Below are positions 34,282 to 44,440 of a stretch of 64,000 bases of DNA, piece after piece. Every line of letters starts with the position of its first letter. The stretch's first letter is position 1. Origin of the DNA: Sphingobacteriales bacterium 46-32 (GTDB lineage: Bacteria > Bacteroidota > Bacteroidia > Chitinophagales > Chitinophagaceae); the NCBI GenBank assembly GCA_001898485.1, contig MKTY01000012.1:53605-117604 (forward strand). The letters are read 5' to 3'. The position numbers and the translations under genes were made by a program. The notes below the pieces were generated by a model. That model ran no database searches and was not told the origin of the DNA. It saw only the letters and a program-made list of their open reading frames with translations.

Positions 34282-35151
34282 ATGGAGAGAATATTATTTG
34301 GCGATAACCAGTTTTTTGCGGTAAACCATATCAGCGATGAAAAATCGCGTGCACAATCCATCAAGTTCAAAGACGACCAGGCCATCATCCGCACGCTGGA
34401 TTATGCCCGTGCCGCCGGCTCCAATACGTTTATGTGCACTACGCACGACCGCATTGCCAATATTTGCGATCATATCAGGGCCAACCCTGATAAATATAAT
34501 GGCTACAGCATTTTTCCGTGTATGCCCTATGCGCATAAGTATGCCAATGCAGTAACCGAACTGGGTATCACCGGTACACTGAAACAATATGTACCCGGCA
34601 ATTTCTTTGGCTCGCTGTTTAAAGGCGGCGTAGCTTATTTGTCGAAAGACTATATGGCTATCATGGAACTGCTGATTGATGCCGAAATGAAAATGTTCAA
34701 AGGCATCAACACACCTGTTATTTTCCTGCAAAACGTAATCACCGACCTGCTGCTGGGACTTCGTGCAGGCGAAGTGTTTCTCGCTTTCCATAACTATATC
34801 AGGAAAAAATACAATGCCGAGGCCGGTTTCATTACGATGAACCTACCCAAATTGCTGGATGTGCTGGAAGAACAGGGCATTAAAAATCCTGTAATCTGTG
34901 CCTCCATCAATAAAGCTGCATTCCGTATGTCGGGAGGCAAAGCGCTGTATGAAAAAACGCTCGAAACCCGTCAGGTAAGAGCGATTGCCATGCAGGTGCT
35001 GGGTGGCGGAGCTATTTCACCCAAAGAAGCTATTGAGTATGTGTGCAGCCTTCCCAATATTGAGTCTATTCTCTTCGGCGCCTCCTCCAAAGGCAATATC
35101 GAGGAGACGATGAGCCTGATCCGCCAGTTTGATGCACAAAAAGTAAAATAG
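34282..35151 (+). CDS. Aldo/keto-reductase-like TIM-barrel protein, unknown reaction
   Basis: 289 residues. N-terminus RILFGDNQFFAVNHISDEKSR, a middle with regularly spaced beta-alpha units, and a C-terminal FGASSKGNIEETMSLI that resembles the cofactor-binding end of aldo/keto reductases. The usual AKR catalytic Tyr/Lys/His set could not be placed, so the assignment is weak. It is the last gene of the plus-strand exopolysaccharide run, six bases after the Gfo/Idh gene, and is followed by a strong terminator. A role in sugar modification is inferred from context only. Confidence 0.6.
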   Translation: MERILFGDNQFFAVNHISDEKSRAQSIKFKDDQAIIRTLDYARAAGSNTFMCTTHDRIANICDHIRANPDKYNGYSIFPCMPYAHKYANAVTELGITGTLKQYVPGNFFGSLFKGGVAYLSKDYMAIMELLIDAEMKMFKGINTPVIFLQNVITDLLLGLRAGEVFLAFHNYIRKKYNAEAGFITMNLPKLLDVLEEQGIKNPVICASINKAAFRMSGGKALYEKTLETRQVRAIAMQVLGGGAISPKEAIEYVCSLPNIESILFGASSKGNIEETMSLIRQFDAQKVK

Positions 35152-35190
35152 CCTGCTTTATTGAAAAATAATTTACAGGTATACAAAAAG

Positions 35191-35222
35191 AAAAGGGCGT
35201 TGATAATCTCAACGCCCTTTTT
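35191..35222. terminator. Bidirectional terminator of the exopolysaccharide run
   Basis: AAAAGGGCGTTGA (35191-35203), five-base loop, TCAACGCCCTTTTT (35209-35222): a 13-bp stem with A and T runs on either side. It lies between the end of the plus-strand operon (35151) and the end of the minus-strand giant gene (35240), so it can serve both. Confidence 0.88.
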
Positions 35223-35239
35223 CATAGTAGCCATCCATC

Positions 35240-38200
35240 CTAGATTTTCACAAAGCGGAGTGTCTTACGTTCGCTGGCACTAAACACCAGCTCAACTGTA
35301 TAGGCACCTGCTTTTAATGTATTAACCTGAAGCGTGGTGCTTAAACGCACTGCAGTTTTGTTTACTTCTGTTGTACCAAGCACCTGCTCACCTGACATAT
35401 TATATACGCGTATCCGTACCTTTCCGGTATAAGCATGATCTACCACCAGGTTTACCTGGTCCTGCGCCGGATTGGGATATAACGAAGCCTTACCGGTATC
35501 AGTCAATTTCTGAACACTTTCGGGGGTTACTGCGATTACTGATGCTGAATCCGGAGTCATCGCTGCAACTTCTGCTTCTTCAATTGCAGCAGTACTTACA
35601 CCTCTGCCGCTATAGCTGCTCTTGCGAACAGTAATAGTAACTGTAGCACTGGCCACTGCTCCATTATTATCCTTTACAGTGAGACGGAATACATAGTCGC
35701 CCGTACGGCTCAGGCCGGTGGCAGAAGTGATAGCCGCTGCACTGTTCGATATTCTCGCTTTGCGCGGACCACTCAGCTGTTTCCAGCTATAGCTCACGAT
35801 ACGACCATCAGGATCATAAGAACGGCTGCCATTGAGCGTAGCGCTGCTGGCAGGCAACCAGATCGTCTGAGTACTGCCGGCATTGGCTACCGGAGGTTTA
35901 TTTCCTACAGAGGTATTATTGTTGTTTACAGTAACAGTTACCGTAGCAGAAGCCTGCGCACCCCGGTTATCGGTAACAGTAAGACGATAGGTATATACCC
36001 CTGCTATCAGATTGCTTACTGTAGTAGAAACTGCAGCAGCAGGCGAGATTACAGAAGTAGAAGGACCACTCACCTGCACCCAGCTGTAACTGGCAATAGT
36101 GCCATCCGGATCTGTTGATGCACCGCCGCTGAGTGTAGCGCTATTGGCAGGTAAGGTAATAATCTGATTTGAACCTGCATTGGCAACAGGGGCCTGATTG
36201 GCTGCTGCATTCACCGTCACTTTTACTGTATCACTGGCAGTAGCACCGTTATTATCTGTCACCGTCAGGCTGAAATAATATATACCCTCCTGAAGATTGC
36301 TCACTGTAGCTGTTACCGCTGAATTTACTGCAATAGTAGCCGCAGCGGGGCCACTTACCTGTTTCCAGAGATAGCCGGTAATAGTACCATTTGCGTCTGA
36401 CGAAGCGCTACCATTGAGCGTAACGCTATTTACCGGAAGGGTAATGGATTGATCTGCGCCTGCATTGGCTGCAGGCGGTACATTTACCACCGAGTCTACA
36501 GTAACCGTTGTATAGGCAATAGCTGTAGCACCGTTATTATCAGTCACAGTAAGCCGGTAAGTATATACGCCACTTTGCAAACCGCTAACGGTGATAATGG
36601 CTGTAGCAGAAGATGACAACACCGAAGCAGAAGGACCACTGGTCTGTGCCCAGCGATAGCTGCTGATGACTCCATCCGGATCACTCGAGGCGCTGCCATT
36701 GAGTGTGGCTGTGTTTACCGGCAACTTAATGGTCTGGTTTGCTCCCGCATTGGCTATAGGCGCCTGATTGGCTGCAGCATTCACCGTAACGGTTACCGTA
36801 TCCGATGCTGTTGCATTGCTGTTGTCGCGTACAGTCAGTTTATAACTATATACACCCTGCACCAGGTTGCTTACCGTGATACTGGCTGTATTGGTAGCGG
36901 ATAAAGCAGATGTGGATGGTCCGCTGATCTGTGCCCACAGGTAGCTGGCAATTGTACCATCTGCATCGCGTGAGCTGCTGCCATTGAGCGTAGCTGTGCT
37001 CACTGGCAACGTGATATTCTGATCTGCACCGGCATTGGCTACAGGCGCCTGGTTGGGCGCTGCATTTACCGTAACGGTTACTGTATCAGAAGCCGTGGCA
37101 TTGCTGTTGTCGCGTACAGTCAGTTTATAACTATATACACCCTGCACCAGACTGCTCACCGTAATACTGGCTGTGCTGGTAGATGATAATACAGAAGCAG
37201 AAGGTCCGCTGATCTGCGCCCACAGGTAGCTGGCAATCGTACCATCTGCATCGCGTGAGCTGCTGCCATTGAGCGTAGCAGTATTGGCGGGCAAAGTAAT
37301 CGTCTGATTAGAACCTGCATTAGCAACAGGAGCCTGATTGGCTGCTGCATTCACGGTAACGGTTACTGTAGCAGTTGAACTGGTACCGGCATTATCTGTT
37401 ACTTTCAGCTGATAGGTATAGGTACCCTGTACCAGGTTGCTTACGGTAATATTAGCTGTAGATGCAGACGAAAGCGTAGATGTGGATGGACCGCTTACCT
37501 GCGACCATTGATAGCTGGCAATTGTACCATCGGGGTCGCTGGAAGCGCTGCCGTTAAGAGTAGCAGTGCTGGTTGGTAATGTAATAGTCTGATTAGCTCC
37601 CGCATTGGCTACAGGCGCCTGATTGGGTGTGGAAGTTCCTGTACCTACCGTAATGCTACGCAGCGTATAGCTGCCATCGCTGTTGCGGCCGGTAATAGCC
37701 AGCGGCATGGGACTGCGGAACCCATCTGTATCCCGCACTTTTACTGTAAGGGTGTACGTACCAGCGGCCACACTGCCTGGCAGCGTCAGGTTATCGGTAT
37801 GTGCACGGGCAGTAGCCTCGGGCAAAAACATTTTTATTTTAAAAGCCGATACACTTGACCAAACGGCTGTGCCTGCACTGTTTTTCAGTTCATATAATAC
37901 ATCCCAGTCTTCATAACTCTGGGTGAGGCCTACGTTTTTCCACTGCAGGGTTACAGGAAATGCGGTACCGGTGCTCACGCTGGTAGCCATACTGCCACCT
38001 TCCAGTACAATACGGTATCCCGCTGCCTTTGATGCAGCACGTACATTGGTATTGATAGAACTATTGGGTGAGAAATTACCATTTCCAAAAGATACGGCAT
38101 GATAACGTTTTACCTGATTCTCGAGATCTGCGTAGTCGGCATTGCAGCAGGGCTCTCCTACTACCGGCGCATATTTCCAGCGGTTCATGATAGCCGTATC

Positions 38201-39181
38201 GAGGCGCATACCATTTACAGTGATTGTATTCTGATCTGTGTAAGAACGCAGGTACGAATCGGTGGCGCCCCAGTTGTCTCGGCGCCAACCCACAGGGCCG
38301 TAATTATTACGGCGTGTAAGCGCATAATAGGCTACTTCGGGCGGATTCATCGTATTGCCCAGGCGGTTGCCATCAAAAGCAGATACCATGATCACCAGTG
38401 GAAAATTGGGGAAAGCATTCACATGCGCATCAATAATCCGGTTGAGCGAAGTTGTAGTAGCACGTGTACCAGCGGGATACTGGCTCATCTGATCTACAAT
38501 CGTATAACTGTGCCACTCACCAAAAGCCCCATAGCCGCGGATATCTATATAGTTGATCACATCTTTATAAGCCACTCCATTGTAAGAGGTCGTGTTGATA
38601 TGATCGTTAATAGCCTGATTAAGTGCCAGCAGACGGCTCAGATAAGCTTCACTGTTCCAGTTGGGTACCCAGCTGCCATTGGAAGCCTTCCAGTCCTTCA
38701 CTGTTTCTGCCTGCATCAGGTTGTGAAGGTATTGCGGGTAAACGGAGTAACCACCATCGTAGTTTAACCGGTGCGGCGATACCGCATCGGGATAGTGAGT
38801 CATGATACCAAAAGAGAATTTCTGGCCTTTGCTGATGGCATCATTGATCTCCTGGTCAAATTTGGTCCAGGTATATACACCCTGACCACTTTCAAACATA
38901 GACCAGCTGAACCGGAAATACTTATCCAGCCGGCGCGTACTGGTGCCTTCAATAGGAATGTTGCTCATGTTCTGATCATTCCATTGTTCTGCACCGCCAC
39001 CGGGACGATTGAGATCGGGATCTGAATAAGGGATTTGGGTAAACGATAAAGCAGTTGTTTGTGCGAAGCCGGACTGTTTCATAACCGTGAGCATCAAAAT
39101 TGCGGTCGCGGTTACACAGAGAGCCTTACGCATTGCAGACAGGCGCACAACAGTCCTGTTGCAAGGTTTTAGTTGTTTCAT
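35240..39181 (-). CDS. Giant secreted DUF4832/PKD protein with T9SS tail (seven PKD repeats)
   Basis: 1313 residues. A signal peptide ends in GFAQ (about residue 41). The N-terminal module (about 45-515) looks like a glycoside-hydrolase-type TIM barrel followed by a DUF4832-type beta domain; YIDIRGYGAFGEWHSYTI contains a possible acid/base Glu. Seven PKD-type Ig repeats of about 90 residues follow (about 519-1185), each starting near NQAPVANAG and containing GTIASYxW. The end (about 1230-1313) is a type IX secretion sorting domain with LYPNPAQDQVNL and VYNMSGEQV. It should be carried to the cell surface. It lies inside the exopolysaccharide locus, so binding or cutting of the polymer is plausible but unproven. 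Confidence 0.88.
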   Translation of the reverse strand: MKQLKPCNRTVVRLSAMRKALCVTATAILMLTVMKQSGFAQTTALSFTQIPYSDPDLNRPGGGAEQWNDQNMSNIPIEGTSTRRLDKYFRFSWSMFESGQGVYTWTKFDQEINDAISKGQKFSFGIMTHYPDAVSPHRLNYDGGYSVYPQYLHNLMQAETVKDWKASNGSWVPNWNSEAYLSRLLALNQAINDHINTTSYNGVAYKDVINYIDIRGYGAFGEWHSYTIVDQMSQYPAGTRATTTSLNRIIDAHVNAFPNFPLVIMVSAFDGNRLGNTMNPPEVAYYALTRRNNYGPVGWRRDNWGATDSYLRSYTDQNTITVNGMRLDTAIMNRWKYAPVVGEPCCNADYADLENQVKRYHAVSFGNGNFSPNSSINTNVRAASKAAGYRIVLEGGSMATSVSTGTAFPVTLQWKNVGLTQSYEDWDVLYELKNSAGTAVWSSVSAFKIKMFLPEATARAHTDNLTLPGSVAAGTYTLTVKVRDTDGFRSPMPLAITGRNSDGSYTLRSITVGTGTSTPNQAPVANAGANQTITLPTSTATLNGSASSDPDGTIASYQWSQVSGPSTSTLSSASTANITVSNLVQGTYTYQLKVTDNAGTSSTATVTVTVNAAANQAPVANAGSNQTITLPANTATLNGSSSRDADGTIASYLWAQISGPSASVLSSTSTASITVSSLVQGVYSYKLTVRDNSNATASDTVTVTVNAAPNQAPVANAGADQNITLPVSTATLNGSSSRDADGTIASYLWAQISGPSTSALSATNTASITVSNLVQGVYSYKLTVRDNSNATASDTVTVTVNAAANQAPIANAGANQTIKLPVNTATLNGSASSDPDGVISSYRWAQTSGPSASVLSSSATAIITVSGLQSGVYTYRLTVTDNNGATAIAYTTVTVDSVVNVPPAANAGADQSITLPVNSVTLNGSASSDANGTITGYLWKQVSGPAAATIAVNSAVTATVSNLQEGIYYFSLTVTDNNGATASDTVKVTVNAAANQAPVANAGSNQIITLPANSATLSGGASTDPDGTIASYSWVQVSGPSTSVISPAAAVSTTVSNLIAGVYTYRLTVTDNRGAQASATVTVTVNNNNTSVGNKPPVANAGSTQTIWLPASSATLNGSRSYDPDGRIVSYSWKQLSGPRKARISNSAAAITSATGLSRTGDYVFRLTVKDNNGAVASATVTITVRKSSYSGRGVSTAAIEEAEVAAMTPDSASVIAVTPESVQKLTDTGKASLYPNPAQDQVNLVVDHAYTGKVRIRVYNMSGEQVLGTTEVNKTAVRLSTTLQVNTLKAGAYTVELVFSASERKTLRFVKI

Positions 39182-39418
39182 GGATATCAGATTTTAGCTA
39201 CTAATAAAATATGTTAGCAGTTTGCAAAATCCCTGCCGCAGAGTATTGATCATTCGCAACTACAAATGATCATGATCAATTCAATAATAGTAACTAAGAG
39301 TAAACATCCGTATAAGAAAAGTCATTACACTGAAAAACGCTTACGGGCAATGCGTTTTATGAGAAGATTTTTATTTATATAATTCAGAATGTGGATAAGT
39401 TAGTTTTCCACAGTATAG

Positions 39419-39489
39419 TTGACAGTTGACAGTGGACAGATGACAGTGGACAGATGACAGTGGACAGATGACAGTGGACAGTTGACAGT
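39419..39489 (+). repeat. Tandem TTGACAGT/GGACAGATGACAGT repeats
   Basis: Runs of GACAGTTGACAGTGGACAGA and close variants: the reverse complement of the CTGTCAAC/CTGTCATC lexicon at 19637-19770. Confidence 0.92.
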
Positions 39490-39620
39490 GCGCAAGTCTA
39501 AACTTTAAGTGTAACTGCAGTCCGGCTGAATACGTGCCCCTTTTACTTTTATACATTATACTTTTAAACCTTTATACTCTTAAACTTCTACCCCTTACCT
39601 TCTTCCTTACATCTTAATAC

Positions 39621-39648
39621 AAAAAGCCAGGCATAAGCCTGGCTTTTT
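39621..39648. terminator. Terminator after the nine-repeat giant gene
   Basis: AAAAAGCCAGGC (39621-39632), ATAA loop, GCCTGGCTTTTT (39637-39648): a perfect 12-bp stem 22 bp past the stop of the minus-strand gene at 39671. Confidence 0.9.
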
Positions 39649-39670
39649 GTATTATTCCTTTCTTTAAAAT

Positions 39671-42600
39671 TTATCGTTTGATAAGCTTGGTAGTGACTTT
39701 TTTATTCTGTCCGTCAAATACGGCTTCTACCACATAGTTGCCCGGACGAAGTTTGCTGACATCCAGTGTAACAGTATATGCGCCCTGGGGTTTGTTGACC
39801 ACTACCGGTGATTGAATACGACGACCGGTCATATCATAGATATTAACGGAAAGGTATCCTGGTTTTTCAGAAAGCACCCGCAGGTTAGTGCTGGAGCCGT
39901 CTGCCGGGTTGGGGAACAATACAAGTGTCTGACCCCGGCCCTGGAAATTATCCACTACTACCACTTTTACAGTATCGCTGGCAGTGGCACCACGGTTATC
40001 ACGCACAGTCAGGATGTACTCATATTCACCGGCCGCCAGATCACTTACTGTTATGATGGCCTCATTTGTTGCCGAGAATGTTGAATTGGAAGGCCCGGTA
40101 AGCTGACGCCATAAATAGGTCAGTGTGGTACCATCAGGATCATATGATTTACTACCATCGAGCGTAGTACTGTTATTGATTGTAGTAATGGAAACATCGT
40201 CGCCTGCAACAGCTACCGGCAGTTCGTTGGGCTGCGGCAGCACCGTAATTGTTACCGTGGCTGACCCGGTAGCGTTTGCATTATCACGAACGGTCAGGCG
40301 GAATACATATACGCCCTGTACCAGGTTGGTTACTGTATTGCTTACCGCATTGGGGGCCGACATATTAGCTGTTGAAGGGCCACTCACCTGCTGCCAGGTA
40401 TATGCTGCGATGGTACCATCTGCATCTCTGGAAGCGGCACCGGAAAGTACGGTTGAATTGACCGGCAGAGTGATACTGCGGTTGCTGCCCGCATTGGCTA
40501 CGGGAGCCACATTGGGTGCAGGGTTAACGGTAATCGTGACCTGATCGGTTGCAGTAGCATTGCGGTTGTCGCGTACAGTAAGACGGAACACATATACACC
40601 CTGTACCAGGTTACTGGCTGTAATAATTGCTGTATTGGTGGCAGAAAGTGCAGCCGTTGAAGGACCACTCACCTGTTGCCAGAGATAAGTACTGATTACA
40701 CCATCGGGATCGCTGGAAGCACTGCCATTTAATTGCGTGGAGTTAGCAGGCAATGTAATGGTACGGTCAGTACCCGCATTGGCTACCGGTGCCACATTAG
40801 GAGCTGCATTTACGGTAACCGTTACAGTTGCAGTACCGGTGGCTCCATCATTATCACGTACAGTGAGGCGGTAGGTATAAACACCCTGAATAAGGTTACT
40901 TACCGTAATACGCGCCGTATTGGTGGCAGAAAACGTAGCCGTAGACGGGCCACTCACCTGCTGCCAGGTATAGGCGGTTATCGTACCATCGGTATCAGAC
41001 GAACCTGTACCATCCAGCACGGCGGCATTGGAGGGCAATGTAACTGTAATGTTGCTGCCGGCATCTGCTGCGGGCGCCACATTTGCTGCGCTGACCGTTA
41101 CCGTAACTAAATCTGTTGCCGTAGCCCCTGCATTGTCTGTAACAGTGAGCTGGTAGGTATATACCCCCTGCACCAGGTTGCTTACAGTAATACTGGCTGT
41201 TGTAGTAGATGACAACACAGATGCTGCCGGGCCACTCAACTGAGCCCACAGATATGAAGCAATAGACCCGTCGGGGTCAGCCGAAGCGCTGCCATTCAGC
41301 GAAGCTGTATTGACAGGCAGGCGGATGGCCTGATTAGCACCGGCATCAGCAACAGGTGTCTGGTTAGTGGGTGAATTTACTGTAACCCGTACCAGATCTG
41401 TTGATGTTGCATTATTATTATCACGTACAGTAAGACGATAAGTATATACGCCCTGTACGAGGTTGCTTACTGTAATATTAGCCGTTGAAGCAGACGACAA
41501 AGTAGATGCAGACGGACCGCTCACCTGCTGCCACTGATAAGCACTGATAATACCATCAGGATCACTGGAAGCGCTGCCACTAAGGTTAGCGGTGCTAACT
41601 GGTAAGGTAATAGTTTGATCTGCTCCAGCATTGGCAACGGGAGGTTGGTTGACCGCTGCATTGACGGTAACCGTTACAGTGGCACTGGCGGTAGCCCCAT
41701 CATTATCCGTAACGGTAAGTCGGTAGGTATAGGTGCCCTGTACCAGGCTGTTTACTATAATTGTAGCTATTGATGTAGACGACAATACAGATGTTGACGG
41801 TCCGCTTATCTGCTGCCACAGATAGCTTACTATCGTACCATCCGGGTCTGTAGAAGCGCTGCCATTAAGTGTGGCAGTGCTGACAGGCAGTGTAATCGTC
41901 AGGTTGCTGCCTGCGTTGGCCACCGGAGCCTGATTGGCAGCCGCATTGACCGTTACTGTTACCGTAGCACTGGCGGTAGCGCCCCCATTATCCGTAACGG
42001 TAAGGCGGTAGGTGTAGGTACCCTGTACCAGATTGCTTGCCGTAATGTTAGCAGTTGATGTAGATGACAGGGTAGACGCAGACGGGCCACTTACCTGTTG
42101 CCACAGATAACTGGCAATCGTTCCGTCGGGGTCAGTAGAACCACTGCCATTCAGATTGACGCTGTTTACAGGTAATGTTATTGTAGCATTGCTGCCAGCA
42201 TTGGCAACAGGAGCCTGGTTGGCCGCAGCATTCACTGTAACTGTTACGGTAGCACTGGAAGTGGCATTTGCATTATCCGTAACCGTAAGGCGGTAGGTAT
42301 AGGTGCCCTGTACCAGGTTGCTTACGGTAATATTAGCGGTTGACGCAGACGAAAGCGTAGATGTGGAAGGACCACTTACCTGCTGCCACAGGTAGCTGGC
42401 GATAGTACCATCAGGATCGCTGGAGGCGCTGCCATTAAGGGTAGCAGTGCTGGTTGGCAATGTAATTGTCTGGTTAGATCCTGCGTTGGCTACAGGTGGC
42501 TGATTGGGTACCGCACTGCCTGTGCTTACTGTCAGTGTGCGCAATGTATAACTACCGTCGCTGTTGCGGCCGGTAATAGCCAGCGGCATGGGACTGCGGA

Positions 42601-44023
42601 ACCCATCTGCATCCCGCACTTTCACTGTAAGGGTGTACGTACCGGCGGCCACACTGCCTGGCAGCGTCAGGTTATCGGTATGTGCACGGGCAGTAGCCTC
42701 GGGCAAAAACATTTTTATTTTAAAAGCCGATACACTTGACCATACGGCTGTGCCTGCACTGTTTTTCAGTTCATATAATACATCCCAGTCTTCATAACTC
42801 TGGGTGAGGCCTACGTTTTTCCATTGCAGGGTTACAGGAAATGCGGTACCGGTGCTCACGCTGGCGGCTATGCTGCCACCTTCCAGAACAATGCGGTAAC
42901 CGGCTGCTTTGGAAGCGGCCCGCATATTGGGATTAATGGTAGCGTTGGGTGAAAAGTTTCCATTTCCAAAAGATACAGCATGATAACGTTTTACCTGATT
43001 CTCGAGATCTGCGTAGTCGGCATTGCAGCAGGGTTCTCCTACTACGGGCGCATATTTCCAGCGGTTCATGATAGCCGTATCCAGGCGCATGCCGCTTACT
43101 GTAAGGGTATTTTGATCGGTATACCAGCGCAGGTAAGTATCAGTTGCGCCCCAGTTGTCGCGGCGCCAGCCTACAGGACCGTAATTATTACGGCGTGTAA
43201 GCGCATGATAGGCTACCTCGGGAGGATTCATCGTATTGCCCAGGCGGTTGCCATCAAAAGCAGATACCATGATCACCAGCGGAAAATCAGGAAAAGCATC
43301 AACATGAGCATCAATAATGCGGTTAAGAGAGGCTGTAGTAGCACGTGTACCAGCGGGATACTGGCTCATTACATCTACAATCGTGTAACTGTGCCACTCA
43401 CCAAAAGCCCCATAGCCGCGGATATCTATATAATTGATCACATCCTTATAAGCTACTCCATTGTAAGAGGTGGTATTGATGTGGTTATTGATGGCCTGGT
43501 TAAGTGCCAGCAGGCGGCTCAGATAGGCTTCGCTGTTCCAGTTGGGTACCCAGCTGCCATTACTTGCGCGCCAGTCCTTCACTGTTTCTGCCTGCATCAG
43601 GTTGTGCAGGTATTGCGGGTAAACGGAGTAACCACCATCATAGTTTAACCGGTGCGGCGATACCGCATCGGGATAGTGGGTCATGATACCAAAAGAGAAT
43701 TTCTGACCTTTGCTGATGGCGTCATTGATTTCCTGGTCAAATTTGGTCCAGGTATATACACCCTGACCACTTTCAAACATAGACCAGCTGAAGCGGAAAT
43801 ACTTATCCAGCCGGCGCGTATTGGTGCCTTCAACCGGAATGTTGGTCATATTCTGATCATTCCATTGCTCTGCACCTGCACCCGGCCTGTTGAGATCGGG
43901 ATCTGAATAAGGAATCTGGGTAAAAGATAAGGATTGAGCCTGCATCATACCCGGCCACATAGTGGAAGCCAGTAGGCATGCGCACAGGACAAACTTGCTG
44001 CTAACAGAGTAAAAACGTTTCAT
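39671..44023 (-). CDS. Giant secreted DUF4832/PKD protein with T9SS tail (nine PKD repeats)
   Basis: 1450 residues from the ATG at 44023, which gives a signal peptide MKRFYSVSSKFVLCACLLAS ending near MMQAQ; a frame to 44125 adds an implausible leader. The N-terminal 500 residues are nearly identical to the neighbouring 1313-residue protein, including the GYGAFGEWH segment. Nine PKD repeats follow (about 504-1350), then a T9SS sorting domain (about 1364-1450, LFPNPADGS, IYDMTGRR). The signal peptide and sorting tail differ from the neighbour's while the catalytic module hardly does. This suggests a tandem duplication with repeat-number change and either gene conversion or selection on the N-terminal module. 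It is probably surface-exposed. Confidence 0.88.
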   Translation of the reverse strand: MKRFYSVSSKFVLCACLLASTMWPGMMQAQSLSFTQIPYSDPDLNRPGAGAEQWNDQNMTNIPVEGTNTRRLDKYFRFSWSMFESGQGVYTWTKFDQEINDAISKGQKFSFGIMTHYPDAVSPHRLNYDGGYSVYPQYLHNLMQAETVKDWRASNGSWVPNWNSEAYLSRLLALNQAINNHINTTSYNGVAYKDVINYIDIRGYGAFGEWHSYTIVDVMSQYPAGTRATTASLNRIIDAHVDAFPDFPLVIMVSAFDGNRLGNTMNPPEVAYHALTRRNNYGPVGWRRDNWGATDTYLRWYTDQNTLTVSGMRLDTAIMNRWKYAPVVGEPCCNADYADLENQVKRYHAVSFGNGNFSPNATINPNMRAASKAAGYRIVLEGGSIAASVSTGTAFPVTLQWKNVGLTQSYEDWDVLYELKNSAGTAVWSSVSAFKIKMFLPEATARAHTDNLTLPGSVAAGTYTLTVKVRDADGFRSPMPLAITGRNSDGSYTLRTLTVSTGSAVPNQPPVANAGSNQTITLPTSTATLNGSASSDPDGTIASYLWQQVSGPSTSTLSSASTANITVSNLVQGTYTYRLTVTDNANATSSATVTVTVNAAANQAPVANAGSNATITLPVNSVNLNGSGSTDPDGTIASYLWQQVSGPSASTLSSTSTANITASNLVQGTYTYRLTVTDNGGATASATVTVTVNAAANQAPVANAGSNLTITLPVSTATLNGSASTDPDGTIVSYLWQQISGPSTSVLSSTSIATIIVNSLVQGTYTYRLTVTDNDGATASATVTVTVNAAVNQPPVANAGADQTITLPVSTANLSGSASSDPDGIISAYQWQQVSGPSASTLSSASTANITVSNLVQGVYTYRLTVRDNNNATSTDLVRVTVNSPTNQTPVADAGANQAIRLPVNTASLNGSASADPDGSIASYLWAQLSGPAASVLSSTTTASITVSNLVQGVYTYQLTVTDNAGATATDLVTVTVSAANVAPAADAGSNITVTLPSNAAVLDGTGSSDTDGTITAYTWQQVSGPSTATFSATNTARITVSNLIQGVYTYRLTVRDNDGATGTATVTVTVNAAPNVAPVANAGTDRTITLPANSTQLNGSASSDPDGVISTYLWQQVSGPSTAALSATNTAIITASNLVQGVYVFRLTVRDNRNATATDQVTITVNPAPNVAPVANAGSNRSITLPVNSTVLSGAASRDADGTIAAYTWQQVSGPSTANMSAPNAVSNTVTNLVQGVYVFRLTVRDNANATGSATVTITVLPQPNELPVAVAGDDVSITTINNSTTLDGSKSYDPDGTTLTYLWRQLTGPSNSTFSATNEAIITVSDLAAGEYEYILTVRDNRGATASDTVKVVVVDNFQGRGQTLVLFPNPADGSSTNLRVLSEKPGYLSVNIYDMTGRRIQSPVVVNKPQGAYTVTLDVSKLRPGNYVVEAVFDGQNKKVTTKLIKR

Positions 44024-44440
44024 AGATATTGGCTTTTCCAATGATATTGTCAGAGTCAAAACAGTGAGACAATTTTCTTGCCAGTTAATTCGGATGACAC
44101 AAATAAATAGCAAGCGCTTTGCCAAATCAAGACACTATACACATGTGTGAATAAAATATGTGCAATTCCGCGTACAATCCGAACCTCCTGTTAGTAGTAA
44201 TTCGATGAAAAGGCACAAACACTTGCGCCAGATCAATAATCTGCGGTTGTTTGAACAATGATGTTGCACCAACAGAATTCCGGATCCCGAGTTTTCAGGC
44301 TAACAAGTGATCGGAAAAGGCTGATTTTGGAAGTCAAGCGGCACCGGAATCCCGATGTCATTTTATTTTTTCATTATATGTACCTGTAATCCATTAGAAA
44401 ATTAAGGAGTTATTTACGATCTTCGTAGCCCATTAATACC
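44024..44440. other. Divergent intergenic region before the WcaJ-like gene
   Basis: About 415 bp between divergent genes, AT-rich near the plus-strand start. It must hold promoters for the giant gene (minus) and the WcaJ-like gene (plus), but no box could be placed with confidence and no gene is seen. Confidence 0.3.

Larger units (their letters stand above)
39182..39670. other. Repeat-rich gap between the two giant genes
   Basis: About 490 bp without a gene. It holds the upstream region of the seven-repeat gene, the GACAG tandem repeats (39419-39489), a CTTTTATAC/CTTTAAAC-type module run (about 39537-39612) and the terminator of the nine-repeat gene. Confidence 0.5.

Noticed and set aside
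38099..38767. Antisense 222-residue frame in the seven-repeat gene, mirrored at 42980-43648 in the nine-repeat gene
   Set aside because: It is conserved only because the sense sequence was duplicated; it has no signal, domain or promoter.
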